Assembly (NCBI RefSeq): GCF_963665355.1
Contig: NZ_OY762229.1
Location: forward strand, 1-64,000
Length of the DNA: 64,000 nucleotides
From: an uncultured Desulfobacter sp.
GTDB taxonomy: Bacteria; Desulfobacterota; Desulfobacteria; Desulfobacterales; Desulfobacteraceae
Direction: 5' to 3'
The notes beneath the pieces are model-generated. The model was not told the origin of the DNA. It did not search any database and was given only the letters and a program-made list of their open reading frames with translations. Positions within the stretch are counted from its first letter, which is position 1. Every line of letters begins with the position of its first letter. Positions 8,463 to 17,850 of this stretch are shown here, piece after piece. A program made the position numbers and the translations under genes.

Positions 8463-9162
8463 GATCAGAAATGTACAAACCCATTACGGCAATATTCAAG
8501 CCTTAAAAAATATCAGCATGGATGTTGAAAAAGGCGAAATTATTACCCTGATCGGAGCCAACGGTGCCGGCAAATCCACAACGCTCATGACAATGTGCGG
8601 GGTGGTGCCTGCCACCAGCGGCACCATTGAATTTGAAGGCCGTGATATCACAGGAATGCCTGCCGACCAGATCGCGGCGTTGGGTATCAGCCAGGTTCCG
8701 GAAGGCCGCAGGATTTTTCCCTATCTGACGGTCATGGAAAATCTGGACATGGGCACCTTTCTAAGAAATGACAAAAACCAGATCAAGCAGGACTTGAAAA
8801 ATGTATTTGAACTGTTTCCCATTCTGTCAGATCGACGGAACCAGCAGGGCGGAACCCTGAGCGGCGGAGAACAACAGATGCTTGCCATTTCCCGGGCCAT
8901 CATGAGCAAACCCAAACTGCTGCTTCTCGATGAACCGTCCCTGGGGCTTGCTCCCATTATCACCAAACAGATTTTCAATATTATAAAAAAAATCAACCAG
9001 GAGTATAAAACCACCATATTCCTGGTTGAACAAAATGCCAACCTGGCTTTGAAGATAGCGGACCGGGGATATGTCATGGAGACCGGTACCATCACCATGA
9101 CCGGCACAGGAGAAAAACTTCTGGCCAATGAAGCAGTTAAACAAGCCTATCTGGGGATGTGA
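8455..9162 (+). CDS. livF: branched-chain amino acid ABC transporter ATPase LivF
   Basis: Second ATPase of the transporter, 235 residues. Walker A is GANGAGKST, the signature LSGGEQQMLAISRA, Walker B LLLLDEPSLGLAP, and the switch histidine is replaced by Gln in LVEQNA, the usual LivF form. It pairs with LivG beneath the LivHM permease. It is last of the five Liv genes and runs straight into the aminopeptidase gene. Confidence 0.95.
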   Translation: MLKIRNVQTHYGNIQALKNISMDVEKGEIITLIGANGAGKSTTLMTMCGVVPATSGTIEFEGRDITGMPADQIAALGISQVPEGRRIFPYLTVMENLDMGTFLRNDKNQIKQDLKNVFELFPILSDRRNQQGGTLSGGEQQMLAISRAIMSKPKLLLLDEPSLGLAPIITKQIFNIIKKINQEYKTTIFLVEQNANLALKIADRGYVMETGTITMTGTGEKLLANEAVKQAYLGM

Positions 9163-9167
9163 CATCA

Positions 9168-10943
9168 ATGAAGCTACTGAAGACACAGGATAAACTTTGC
9201 GCTCTGCGCAAAAAAATGGATACAGCCGGGGTCACGGCCGTGATTATTCCCAATGCCGACCCCCATCAAAGCGAATACCTGGCAGGCTACTGGCAGATCC
9301 TGAAATGGCTGACCGGATTTTCAGGCTCCGCCGGTACAGCCGTGGTCACAAAAAACCAGGCTGGGATGTGGACCGATTTCAGGTACTGGATCCAGGCCGG
9401 AGCCCAACTGGATGGGGTTCAGCTTTTCAGGCAGGGAGATACCGGGGTCCCGTCCTTTGACAAATGGCTGACCGATACGCTGTCGGTCAATGACCGTATT
9501 GCCCTGGATGGTAAAATTGTATCCGCGTCACAGGCCGGAAGCCTGAAAGAAAAATTTATGCAAAAGGGCATTGTCGTGGACACCACCATGGACCTGATTT
9601 CAGATCTGTGGCAGGATCGGCCGCCCATGCCCCGGACTCCTGCATTTGAACTGGATAGTATCTATGCCGGTGAAACCCGGAAAGAGAAAATTTCCCGCAT
9701 ACGCAAAAAAATGGCGGATTACAATACGGACTGCCATGTCCTGGCTGCATTGGATGACATTGCCTGGACCTTTAATCTGAGGGGGCAGGATATTCACACC
9801 AATCCTGTGAATATGGCCTTTTCCCTGATTACCATGGATAAAATCAACCTGTTCATAGATCCAGCCAAGGTCAATACACCACTTAGGACAGCCCTTGAGG
9901 CGGACGGTGTTGCATTGTTTGACTACAACTTTTTTTACGAAACAATTCAAAAGCTGGATAAAAAATCCAGGGTTCTGCTGGATACGGAAAAGGTTTCAGA
10001 CTTTATTTACCAGGCCGTAAAGAAGAGATCGGATATCACTGAGGCGCCAAACCCAAGCGCTATGCTGAAATGCCTGAAAAATGAAGTTGAAATTTCCCAT
10101 ATCCGTGATACGGCAGTCAAAGACGGACGGGCCGTGGTCAATTTTCTGCACTGGCTTTGCACAAGCGATACGCCCAAAACTGAAATCTCTGCCGCACAAC
10201 AGCTTTTAAACTTTCGTAAAGAACAGAACGCCTTTCTTCACCCCTCATTTGATTCCATTATGGCGTTTAAAGAGCATTCAGCCATCTGCCATTACAGTGC
10301 CGATCCTGATACGGATCTTCCCTTAAGTCCTGATGCCATGTTCCTGACCGATTCCGGGGGCAACTACCTGACGGGCACCACGGACATTACGCGCACCGTT
10401 CATTTAGGTACGCCGTCAAGCCAGGAAATCCGCGATTATACCCTGGTTCTCAAAGCCCACATTGCCGTAGCAACGGCACTCTTTCCCAGCACTGCCAGGG
10501 GATACCAGATCGATGCCATGGCCCGGCGTCACTTATGGCAGCAGGGTCTTGATTTTGGCCACGGCACAGGCCACGGGGTGGGTTTCTTCCTTTGTGTGCA
10601 TGAAGGTCCGGCCCGCTTAAGTTCACTTCCCGTGGATATCGCGCTTCGGCCCGGCATGCTTTTAACCAACGAACCCGGTCTTTACCGGGAAGGTCAATAC
10701 GGGATCAGGCTGGAAAATATGGTGCTGGTGGTCAAGGAGAGGGAAACGCAATTCGGCAGTTTTTTAAAATTTGAGAACATGACTCTCTGCCATTTTGAAC
10801 GTGATCTTGTGGATAAAACCATGCTGGGTGCCGAGGAGATCTCCTGGGTCAATGAGTATCACCAGATGGTGTATGACCGGCTTTCACCGGGGCTGGCTGA
10901 ACCGGTCCGGGAATGGCTTGGAAGCAGAACCCGCCCCCTTTGA
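9168..10943 (+). CDS. Xaa-Pro aminopeptidase (M24B)
   Basis: Dinuclear-metal aminopeptidase that removes an N-terminal residue before proline, about 590 residues like the three-domain cytosolic form. Two creatinase-like N-terminal domains precede the catalytic pita-bread domain at about residues 310-540. Metal ligands are visible: two Asp in FLTDSGGNYL and TTDITRTVHLG, His in FGHGTGHGVGFFLCVHEGP, Glu in LTNEPGLYREGQYGIRLENM. ATG 9168 has GGGG at a suitable distance; GTG 9159, overlapping the livF stop, is the alternative. Co-transcription with the Liv genes fits a role in feeding on peptides and branched-chain residues, which is inference. Confidence 0.92.
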   Translation: MKLLKTQDKLCALRKKMDTAGVTAVIIPNADPHQSEYLAGYWQILKWLTGFSGSAGTAVVTKNQAGMWTDFRYWIQAGAQLDGVQLFRQGDTGVPSFDKWLTDTLSVNDRIALDGKIVSASQAGSLKEKFMQKGIVVDTTMDLISDLWQDRPPMPRTPAFELDSIYAGETRKEKISRIRKKMADYNTDCHVLAALDDIAWTFNLRGQDIHTNPVNMAFSLITMDKINLFIDPAKVNTPLRTALEADGVALFDYNFFYETIQKLDKKSRVLLDTEKVSDFIYQAVKKRSDITEAPNPSAMLKCLKNEVEISHIRDTAVKDGRAVVNFLHWLCTSDTPKTEISAAQQLLNFRKEQNAFLHPSFDSIMAFKEHSAICHYSADPDTDLPLSPDAMFLTDSGGNYLTGTTDITRTVHLGTPSSQEIRDYTLVLKAHIAVATALFPSTARGYQIDAMARRHLWQQGLDFGHGTGHGVGFFLCVHEGPARLSSLPVDIALRPGMLLTNEPGLYREGQYGIRLENMVLVVKERETQFGSFLKFENMTLCHFERDLVDKTMLGAEEISWVNEYHQMVYDRLSPGLAEPVREWLGSRTRPL

Positions 10944-10951
10944 ACGCATTT

Positions 10952-11002
10952 GATTAAACCACGAAGGACACGAAAATATTCGTGAACTTCGTGGTTTTAA
11001 TC
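10952..11002. terminator. inverted repeat between convergent genes, probable bidirectional terminator
   Basis: GATTAAACCACGAAG pairs with CTTCGTGGTTTTAATC around a 20-base loop. It separates the plus-strand aminopeptidase from the minus-strand LOG gene. The CCACGAAGGACACGAA wording recurs in part at 36460-36480. Confidence 0.7.
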
Positions 11003-11012
11003 TGAAAGCCTT

Positions 11013-11552
11013 TCAGCCTGCCACAAACAAATCCAGCAGGTCTCCGGGATCCTCTTTAATGATGAGTTTTCCATGAGTCGCACTCCGGATGAACCCCTGG
11101 TTGACGCCATACTGCATAAACGCATTGAGATGATCATAATACCCCACGACATTGAGCAATCCATATGGCTTTTTATGGAATCCGAGCTGGGACCAGGTCA
11201 TCACTTCAAAAAGTTCCTCCATGGTTCCGATACCGCCGGGCAGCGCAATGAATCCGTCCGACAGATCGGCCATCATGGATTTTCTTTCATGCATTGAATC
11301 CACAACCACAAGTTCGGTCAATCCCTGGTGACTGATCTCACGGTTTACCAGGTGTTTGGGGATAATGCCCGTAACTTTTCCGCCTCCGTTAAGAACGGTA
11401 TCAGCCACAGTGCCCATGAGTCCGACACTGGCTCCGCCATAAACCAGATCAATATTTTTTTCCAGCATGGCACACCCAAGAGCTTCTGCGGCCTTTGCGT
11501 ATTCGGGGCGGGCCCCGTCACTTGAACCGCAGTAAACGCATATTTTTTTCAT
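11013..11552 (-). CDS. LOG-family protein (nucleoside 5'-monophosphate phosphoribohydrolase-like)
   Basis: A Rossmann-fold protein of 179 residues (TIGR00730/LOG). Members hydrolyse cytokinin riboside monophosphates or AMP-like nucleotides. The catalytic motif PGGIGTMEELFEV is intact, and the N-terminal KKICVYCGSSDGARPEY and DLVYGGASVGLMG are typical. It sits 3 bases after the rnfB stop on the same strand, so it may be the last gene of the rnf transcript. Nothing ties it functionally to Rnf; the placement may be chance. Confidence 0.88.
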   Translation of the reverse strand: MKKICVYCGSSDGARPEYAKAAEALGCAMLEKNIDLVYGGASVGLMGTVADTVLNGGGKVTGIIPKHLVNREISHQGLTELVVVDSMHERKSMMADLSDGFIALPGGIGTMEELFEVMTWSQLGFHKKPYGLLNVVGYYDHLNAFMQYGVNQGFIRSATHGKLIIKEDPGDLLDLFVAG

Positions 11553-11555
11553 TCT

Positions 11556-12374
11556 TTACTTTACTGCGGCTCCCATGAAGTGGATACACCCGGTGGGGCA
11601 TTTTTCCATGGCATTCATGACATCTTCACGTTTCTGGGCTGAATAGTCGTCATAACTGCACTTGGACAGATTGTTCGTAACCGTGAACAGATCAGACGCC
11701 TTTGTACAGGCTTTGCATCCAACACATGCATTGTTGCACACGGCTTTGGCATCCTTTGCCTTGTCTTTATTGGAACAGGCCACCACAGGCAGAATATCTT
11801 CCTTGAATCCCTGAATGGAGATAATACCCCTGGGGCAGGCCTTGGAACAGGCTCCGCAGCCGATACATTTTTTATAGTCCACCCGGGCAAGGCCGTCTAT
11901 AACTTCAATTGCATCGTAGTTACAGGCCTGAACACAATCCCCAAACCCGAGACACCCAAAGGTGCAGCCCTGAACGCCAGCCACCTGCTGGGCAGATGTG
12001 CACCGCGGCTCACCTTTGTACTGGGTAAGGCCCAAACGGCCGGACAATGGGGCGTTGCAGTGGACAATGGCACGCAAAGCCACCATATCACCAACCTCCA
12101 CGCCCATGATCCCGGCAATCTCTTTGGCACAGGCGGCGCCGCCCACCGTGCACTTGTTGACCGGATCATTTTTTTTGACTATGGCCTCGGCATAGTCGCT
12201 GCAACCGAGATAACCGCACCCACCGCAGTTTGCACCGGGAAGTGCTTCTTTGACTTCTTCGATTTTGGGGTCCACCTCAACCATAAATTTTTTATTGGCC
12301 CATCCCAGGATATAGGAAAATATCACGGCCATAACCAGCATGCTTGCGCCGGCAATTCCAAGGGAGATCATCAT
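11556..12374 (-). CDS. rnfB: Rnf electron transport complex subunit B
   Basis: Iron-sulfur subunit that takes electrons from ferredoxin in the ferredoxin:NAD oxidoreductase (Rnf) complex, 272 residues. An N-terminal membrane helix ([19 protein letters not shown]) anchors it. Then come the [10 protein letters not shown] four-cysteine domain with a distal Cys, and further cluster motifs including [14 protein letters not shown] and [12 protein letters not shown], ending with [10 protein letters not shown]. The rnfA stop overlaps its ATG by 4 bases. It is last in rnfCDGEAB. Confidence 0.94.
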   Translation of the reverse strand: MMISLGIAGASMLVMAVIFSYILGWANKKFMVEVDPKIEEVKEALPGANCGGCGYLGCSDYAEAIVKKNDPVNKCTVGGAACAKEIAGIMGVEVGDMVALRAIVHCNAPLSGRLGLTQYKGEPRCTSAQQVAGVQGCTFGCLGFGDCVQACNYDAIEVIDGLARVDYKKCIGCGACSKACPRGIISIQGFKEDILPVVACSNKDKAKDAKAVCNNACVGCKACTKASDLFTVTNNLSKCSYDDYSAQKREDVMNAMEKCPTGCIHFMGAAVK

Positions 12375-13159
12375 GGCATTATCACTTTCTTGATGTTGCA
12401 GTCCTTAATATCGAGCAGGGCAACACTTTCCGCTTGCTCCATAACCTGTGAAACCTTTGGTGCCGGTTTTAAAACATTTTTAACGCCTGAATCCACACCG
12501 GTAAATCCCATAAAGGCAATGGCGATAATCCCCCCGATCACCAGGGTAATGGCTGCCCCCTGAAAGGGCTTGGGAATATCGCAAAGTTCCAGCTCTTCCC
12601 GGATTCCGGCCATAATCACGATGGCAATGGTGAATCCAAGTCCGCCAAAAAGGGCCAGGGTCATGGCTTTGCCCAAATCCCACACCTCTTTGGGATTATC
12701 CACCCCCGCCACATGGCTCATGATGGTCAGACAGGCAAAGAGAATGGCGCAGTTGGTGGTAATCAGAGGCAGAAACACCCCGAAGGACTGGTAAAGCGGC
12801 GGAAAAAACTTTCTGACATACATCTCCACAAACTGAACCGAAGAGGCAATGGCAAAAATGTACACAATGTAGCTCAATACCGTCAGGTCAATCTGGGCCG
12901 CCACCTCGGGCGTGGTAAAAAAACTTGCCACCCAGGTTGAGACAGGCGCCCCCGGAATCAGTACGAACACGGTGATGCCCCAGGAGAGGAACGCTGCAAT
13001 ACTCATGACAAAGGTCACGGCGCACCCCATGCCGAATGCCATGTCCACCTTTTTGGAGACGCCCACAAACGGGCAGATACCCACAAAGTAATAAAATATA
13101 AAGTTGTTAATTATCGATGCTGACAGGGCAATCAGCAGGATATCCACAAAATAGTCCAT
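12371..13159 (-). CDS. rnfA: Rnf complex subunit A, with a long C-terminal extension
   Basis: Integral membrane subunit of the Rnf ion pump, related to NqrE. Six hydrophobic segments include the conserved inverted motifs [17 protein letters not shown] and [15 protein letters not shown], whose cysteines are thought to hold an iron centre between RnfA and RnfE. At 262 residues it is longer than the usual 190-200: an insertion around residues 70-90 ([16 protein letters not shown]) and a soluble tail of about 40 residues (from [13 protein letters not shown]). It lies between rnfE and rnfB. Confidence 0.93.
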   Translation of the reverse strand: MDYFVDILLIALSASIINNFIFYYFVGICPFVGVSKKVDMAFGMGCAVTFVMSIAAFLSWGITVFVLIPGAPVSTWVASFFTTPEVAAQIDLTVLSYIVYIFAIASSVQFVEMYVRKFFPPLYQSFGVFLPLITTNCAILFACLTIMSHVAGVDNPKEVWDLGKAMTLALFGGLGFTIAIVIMAGIREELELCDIPKPFQGAAITLVIGGIIAIAFMGFTGVDSGVKNVLKPAPKVSQVMEQAESVALLDIKDCNIKKVIMP

Positions 13160-13191
13160 TAGATCCGCCTCAATATATTATAAATTTTCAT

Positions 13192-13815
13192 CTAATTTTG
13201 TTTACGGGCTTGTTCCCGTTTAAAATCGATATAGTTCACCAGCCCCAGCAGGAGCCCCAGTGTGATAAATGCGCCGGGAGGCAATACCATGATGACCCAG
13301 TCCGGCCAGCAGGCCGGCAGAACCCTGAATCCCATGATCATACCCGTACCCAAAATTTCACGGATGGCGGCAATACTGGCCAGGGCCAGACCGAACCCGA
13401 TGGACTGGCCCAGGGCATCAGCAGTTGCAACCACCACGTTCTGCTTGGAGGCACATACCTCGCAACGACAGATGATCAGGCAGTTCACAATAATCAAAGG
13501 AATATAGGGGCCAAGGGTTTTACTCATCTGGAACATATAGGCGGCCAGCATCCTGTCTGCCACGGTTACAAAGGTGGCGATGGTCAGGGTAAAGACCACG
13601 ATGCGCAGATGTGGTTTCAACAGGTCACGAATCAGGCTGATCACGACATTGGCGCACACAAGAACAAAGGCCACGCAAACGGCCATGGTCAGCGCCGGTT
13701 TCATACCATTGGTAACAGCCAGGGTGGCGCACAGACCAAGAAGCTGCCGGTAAACCGGATTCTCGGGCAGAATCCCCTGTACAAATCTCTCCATTGCTGT
13801 AGGTTGATCAGCCAT
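13192..13815 (-). CDS. rnfE: Rnf complex subunit E
   Basis: Integral membrane partner of RnfA, 207 residues, NqrD family. LGLCATLAVTNGMKPAL and YIPLIIVNCLIICRCEV carry the conserved Asn-Cys/Asn-Gly motifs of the inverted half-helices, and AIREILGTG is typical. It starts one base inside the rnfG stop (shared base 13815), so the genes are translationally coupled. Confidence 0.94.
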   Translation of the reverse strand: MADQPTAMERFVQGILPENPVYRQLLGLCATLAVTNGMKPALTMAVCVAFVLVCANVVISLIRDLLKPHLRIVVFTLTIATFVTVADRMLAAYMFQMSKTLGPYIPLIIVNCLIICRCEVCASKQNVVVATADALGQSIGFGLALASIAAIREILGTGMIMGFRVLPACWPDWVIMVLPPGAFITLGLLLGLVNYIDFKREQARKQN

Positions 13816-14546
13816 CAGGAACGCTCCTCATTCTTATTGGGTTCCTCGTTTTGAACCGCCGGGGTTTTATCATTATCAGTGCTGTCAATCGATCCCTCAG
13901 TGGAGGCGCCTTCAGCAGAGTCTCCAGTGACCTGAAGCTGGGAAGCGACATTGGCGACGGTGGTATTCACAATGCCGGTCACGCTTCTTGAAGAGATGGT
14001 GGCACCGGAAATGGCGTCAATCTGATCTTCCTTGGCCCCGCCGCCTTTAACAACGGAAAGGGCTTTATCCGTGGATTTTTCCTTGAACTGGCCGCGCCAG
14101 GAGTCTTCCAGGATCTTGGCACCCAGGCCGGGTGTCTCTTTCTGGTCCAGGACAAAAAGCCCTGTAATGCTCTTGCCTTGGGCATCAAAACCCAGCAGCA
14201 GCTCAATTTTATCCGCATACCCCTGGCCGTCGGCTTTGACCACATGACCGGCCATCTTTCCGTCGGGCAGCCAGGCATCATAAACAGTGTAGTATTTTGT
14301 GGTTTCGTTTTTCTTTACTTCAATGACCCGTGATTTGATGGTCAACGACTGGTTGTCGGCGGCAAGTTCGGCAGCCAGAGCCTCTCCAAGCACCAGTGCC
14401 GGGATTTTTTCCTTGGTCTCTTTGACCTTGTTGGCCTCAATCACAGGCCCAAGTTTAACCTGTATACCGGCAAGGGCCGTGCCGAACAGGGTGGCAAGCA
14501 AAAGAACCAGCCAGGCCTGGGCCAGGTTACTGTTTTTCAATGACAT
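13815..14546 (-). CDS. rnfG: Rnf complex subunit G, covalent flavoprotein
   Basis: Membrane-anchored subunit with FMN bound covalently to threonine. One N-terminal membrane helix (AWLVLLLATLFGTALAG) is followed by an FMN-binding domain. The flavinylation motif is DAISGATISSRSVTGIV near residue 185, with the acceptor Thr after GA. The last about 40 residues are an acidic, low-complexity tail rich in Asp, Glu, Asn and Ser that the family does not usually need. The 243-residue length includes this tail. Confidence 0.93.
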   Translation of the reverse strand: MSLKNSNLAQAWLVLLLATLFGTALAGIQVKLGPVIEANKVKETKEKIPALVLGEALAAELAADNQSLTIKSRVIEVKKNETTKYYTVYDAWLPDGKMAGHVVKADGQGYADKIELLLGFDAQGKSITGLFVLDQKETPGLGAKILEDSWRGQFKEKSTDKALSVVKGGGAKEDQIDAISGATISSRSVTGIVNTTVANVASQLQVTGDSAEGASTEGSIDSTDNDKTPAVQNEEPNKNEERS

Positions 14547-14547
14547 G

Positions 14548-15567
14548 TTATCTGGCCTCCCTTTGTCCCACGGGCGCTGGAATGGTCCAGCGGTTGATCA
14601 GCGGGGTCATGGCATTCATCATCAGAACGGCAAACATCACGCCCTCCGGATAACCGGAAAGCAGGCGGATCACCATGATCAGGCACCCGGTACCCACACC
14701 GAAGAGCACTTTTCCTTTAGCAGTTAACGGAGATGTCACAGGATCCGTGGCAATGAAAAAGGCACCGAACATCAGCGCGCCTGCAAACAGATGGTGCAGC
14801 AGGAACAGTCCCTGGTATCCTCCTGCCAGGTCCACAATGCCCGCAATCACAGCAACGGTTGCAATAATGCTCACAGGGATCTGCCAGGAAGCGGTCTTTC
14901 TGTAAATCAGGTAGAGCCCGCCGATGATACATGCAAGGGCACTGACCTCACCCACGGACCCGTTGGTAACGCCCAGAAACAACGGCTTAATTCCGGTTGA
15001 AACACCGTTGAATTTCAATGCACTCAAAGGTGTTGCCCCGGACACGGCATCCACAAGTCCTGTTACATTTTCATAGGCACCGGCCCCCATGAGCTGGGCA
15101 AAGGCAATCATGACAAAAGCCCTTCCCACCATGGCAGGGTTGAATATGTTCATGCCCACGCCGCCGAAGATGACCTTGCCGATTCCGATACCCACCACCG
15201 AAGCCAGTGCCCCCACAAACCAGGGAGCTGACCCCGGCATGGAAAGGCCTAAAATGACGCCGGTGACTATGGCGGAACAATCTTTCAAAGTAAAAGATTT
15301 CCCCCTCATGCGGACAAAAATATATTCCGCCGCAAGGCAGGCAGCCACACAGACAACAAGCTGTTTAAGGGCATAGAACCGAAATAAATAAAGAGAGACG
15401 ACAATGGCAGGTGACAGTCCAAGGATTACATCGACCATCATCCTGCGTGTGCTGACCCGGCTGTCCGAAATATGCGGGGACGGGGCCACGCTGATGAAGG
15501 GCGGCTTTCGCCCTGGCCCGCCTCCGGGCGACATGGCTGAATCTATCTGTCTGGTTGTGTTTGACAC
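14548..15567 (-). CDS. rnfD: Rnf complex subunit D, covalent flavoprotein
   Basis: Multi-span membrane subunit related to NqrB, 339 residues. Early motif SPHISDSRVSTRRMM is typical of RnfD cytoplasmic N-termini. NIFNPAMVGRAF and the flavinylation site VSGATPLSALKF (Thr acceptor) identify the subunit. It ends one base from the rnfG start. The gap to rnfC is 134 bases, longer than other gaps in the operon, and contains a short ATCCGG/CCGGAT hairpin. Confidence 0.94.
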   Translation of the reverse strand: MSNTTRQIDSAMSPGGGPGRKPPFISVAPSPHISDSRVSTRRMMVDVILGLSPAIVVSLYLFRFYALKQLVVCVAACLAAEYIFVRMRGKSFTLKDCSAIVTGVILGLSMPGSAPWFVGALASVVGIGIGKVIFGGVGMNIFNPAMVGRAFVMIAFAQLMGAGAYENVTGLVDAVSGATPLSALKFNGVSTGIKPLFLGVTNGSVGEVSALACIIGGLYLIYRKTASWQIPVSIIATVAVIAGIVDLAGGYQGLFLLHHLFAGALMFGAFFIATDPVTSPLTAKGKVLFGVGTGCLIMVIRLLSGYPEGVMFAVLMMNAMTPLINRWTIPAPVGQREAR

Positions 15568-15701
15568 GTTTTGTTCCTTGTAACAATTAATTTCTGTATT
15601 TTCAAATCAATCCGGGGTTCACCGGATCAGTTCTTTTATCCTTCAAGGGGCCTGCAGCAACAGCATAACGCCGCTTCCAGAGGTCTTTATAAGATCGGAA
15701 A

Positions 15702-17069
15702 TCAGCGGCGTTCCCAGGCGTTCAACTGCACCTTGCCCTCACGAATCAGCTGGACCAGGTTCAGCTTTGCAGGACATACATAGGAACAGCTCCCGCATTC
15801 AACACAGGCCCGGATATGGTACTGGGCGGCAAGTTCCGGGTTTTTATACCGGGCAGCCAAGGCCAGTCTCGTGGGCACAAGGTTCATGGGACAGGCATCC
15901 ACACAGCGCCCGCATCTTACGCAATTGGTTTCATCCGCCTTGCGGATGTCATCATGGGTGAGCACCGTCAGCCCAGATGTACCCTTGGTTACGGGAGCAC
16001 TAAGATCTGAAAATGAAAATCCCATCATGGGGCCCCCGGAGATGATCCGGGCCGCGCTGGGCGTAAGCCCCCCGCAGAAATCGACCACCTCGGCCAAAGA
16101 GATGCCGATGGGCACAAAAAGATTTTTCGGGTTACAGATGCCGCGTCCGGAAACGGTGATCACCCTGTGTGTGAGGGGCGTGTCCTTGATAATGGAACGG
16201 GCCACTGCGGCCATGGTCTGCACGTTGCTTACGGCAACGCCCGCATCAGCCGGAAGTCCCCCCAGGGGGATATTGAGACCCACCACGGCTTTGACAAGCT
16301 GCTTTTCACTGCCCTGGGGGTATTTGGTCTTGAGCACGGCAATCTTCACCGCAGTCTTCTGGGCCGCTTCCTGGAGGCGCCGTATTGCCTCAGGTTTATT
16401 GTCCTCGACACAAATGACGATTTCCCTGGCTGAGACAGTTCTGCCCGTCAAAAGCGCGCCGGTCACAACAACCTGTGGTGCCTCAACCATAAGTCTGTAG
16501 TCACAGGTCAGGTACGGCTCGCATTCACATCCGTTCACGATCAGGGTATCAATCACCCGGGTATCATTGGGCATCACTTTGACGTGGGTGGGAAATGCGG
16601 CACCGCCCAGGCCGACAATGCCGGATTCCTGAATCTTTTTCACAATGTCCATAGGCGCAAATTCTGAAAATCCGTCCATGGGCCATGGGGTGAACTTCAC
16701 CTCTTCCCAGATTCTTTCCGGCGGGGTCTGCTCCCCTTCGGCTTCAATGGTGATGGCGTCGACACGCCTGCCGTTGGGCATGGTCACCATTACATTTCTT
16801 TTAACTTTTCCGGCAATTGGAGAGTGAAGACATGCTGAAACAAAGGCCTCTCCCTTGCCAACCATCTGCCCGTAACCAACCGTTTCTCCAGACTTGACCA
16901 TCTGCTTGCTGGGCACCCCAAGATGCTGAAGCAGCGGCAGCGTCACCGTCCTGGGTGTTTCCATCACTTCCACAGCCATGTTGGCGGACAACTCTTTATT
17001 ATCCGGAGGATGAACCCCATGGGGAAAACTGCCGGTTCCGGGAAATCCCTTTAATTTTAATAAGCCCAT
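15702..17069 (-). CDS. rnfC: Rnf complex subunit C, NADH-binding iron-sulfur subunit
   Basis: Soluble peripheral subunit that exchanges electrons with NAD(H) using FMN and two [4Fe-4S] clusters, 455 residues. GIVGLGGAAFPTHVK is the glycine-rich nucleotide site shared with NuoF. ANIPLGG-type and FCGG stretches follow, then two cluster motifs CVRCGRCVDACPMNL and CVECGSCSYVCPAKL near the C-terminus. It is the first gene of rnfCDGEAB, whose order matches Acetobacterium-type operons. The divergent flavodoxin gene shares its upstream region. Confidence 0.94.
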   Translation of the reverse strand: MGLLKLKGFPGTGSFPHGVHPPDNKELSANMAVEVMETPRTVTLPLLQHLGVPSKQMVKSGETVGYGQMVGKGEAFVSACLHSPIAGKVKRNVMVTMPNGRRVDAITIEAEGEQTPPERIWEEVKFTPWPMDGFSEFAPMDIVKKIQESGIVGLGGAAFPTHVKVMPNDTRVIDTLIVNGCECEPYLTCDYRLMVEAPQVVVTGALLTGRTVSAREIVICVEDNKPEAIRRLQEAAQKTAVKIAVLKTKYPQGSEKQLVKAVVGLNIPLGGLPADAGVAVSNVQTMAAVARSIIKDTPLTHRVITVSGRGICNPKNLFVPIGISLAEVVDFCGGLTPSAARIISGGPMMGFSFSDLSAPVTKGTSGLTVLTHDDIRKADETNCVRCGRCVDACPMNLVPTRLALAARYKNPELAAQYHIRACVECGSCSYVCPAKLNLVQLIREGKVQLNAWERR

Positions 17070-17179
17070 AAGTTCCTGTACACCTTGTTTCTGATATGCC
17101 TAATACAGCCTCTAAAACAAAAAAAGTCCATAAAAAAAATGTAGGATTCCAGATTTTTTCATTTTTATCAAGACCCAAA

Positions 17180-17213
17180 ATAAGACAGCAAATAATTTTC
17201 TTGGCTGTCTTAT
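17180..17213. promoter_or_regulatory. inverted repeat in the rnfC/flavodoxin divergent region
   Basis: ATAAGACAGC and GCTGTCTTAT, perfectly complementary over 10 bases with a 14-base spacer, lie between the two divergent genes about 110 bp from rnfC and 83 bp from the flavodoxin gene. The place suits an operator acting on both; a factor cannot be named. Confidence 0.45.
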
Positions 17214-17296
17214 GAATTTATATTACCTTATTATGGTTTTGATTTTACACCCATCAGCCGGATAAATGTAACTGACAATAAAACAGGAATAAAAAA

Positions 17297-17728
17297 ATGG
17301 GAACCATACTTATTGTTTATTCATCCAGAGTAGATGAAACAAAGGGAATCGCGGAATTAATCGCTGAAGGCGCTCGTCAGGCAGGGCATCAGGTGCAGAT
17401 TAAAACCGCCACGCAGATAGACAGTGAAAAAGACCTGGAAGGATTCGATGCTTATGTATTCGGTTCTCCCACCTACCATGGAGAAATGCTGTCTTCCATG
17501 AAACAGGTTTTATTCATGGCCGAGCGTGCACAACTGAAGGACAAGCCCGGGGGGGCCTTTGGTGCGTACGGTTGGAGTGGAGAGGCCAATAAAAGAATAT
17601 TTGATACAATGAACTATATTTTTAAGATGAAAATGGCATCCGGCCCTTTGATGATCAAGGCATCCTGGGTCGAAGACGGCGTTGAAACAGCCCAGGCCTA
17701 TGGAAAAGAGATAGCAGAAATGATTTAG
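17297..17728 (+). CDS. flavodoxin-family protein
   Basis: FMN-dependent electron carrier, 143 residues. GTILIVYSSRVDETKGIAE is the phosphate loop (an atypical form of the S/T-x-T-G-x-T motif), VFGSPTYHGE and FGAYGWSGEANKRI are the 50s and 90s loops that stack the isoalloxazine ring. The region AQLKDKPGGAFGAYGWSG resembles the flavodoxin-like domain of flavodiiron proteins, but the metallo-lactamase part is absent. AGGA precedes the ATG. It is divergent from rnf; a link with ferredoxin-level electron flow is only inferred. Confidence 0.88.
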   Translation: MGTILIVYSSRVDETKGIAELIAEGARQAGHQVQIKTATQIDSEKDLEGFDAYVFGSPTYHGEMLSSMKQVLFMAERAQLKDKPGGAFGAYGWSGEANKRIFDTMNYIFKMKMASGPLMIKASWVEDGVETAQAYGKEIAEMI

Positions 17729-17732
17729 TGTC

Positions 17733-17768
17733 TGCCGGCAACGTCAGCCATCTGCGGCGTTGCCGGCA
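17733..17768 (+). terminator. hairpin after flavodoxin gene
   Basis: TGCCGGCAACG and CGTTGCCGGCA are perfectly complementary with a 14-base loop. No T-run follows, so the strength of termination is uncertain. Confidence 0.6.
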
Positions 17769-17850
17769 ATTCTGAATTGAATAAAATATAATCCTTCTTC
17801 CATCAAAGAAGGAAGTATCACAAAATCAAATATGTTCATTTTTTAAATTG

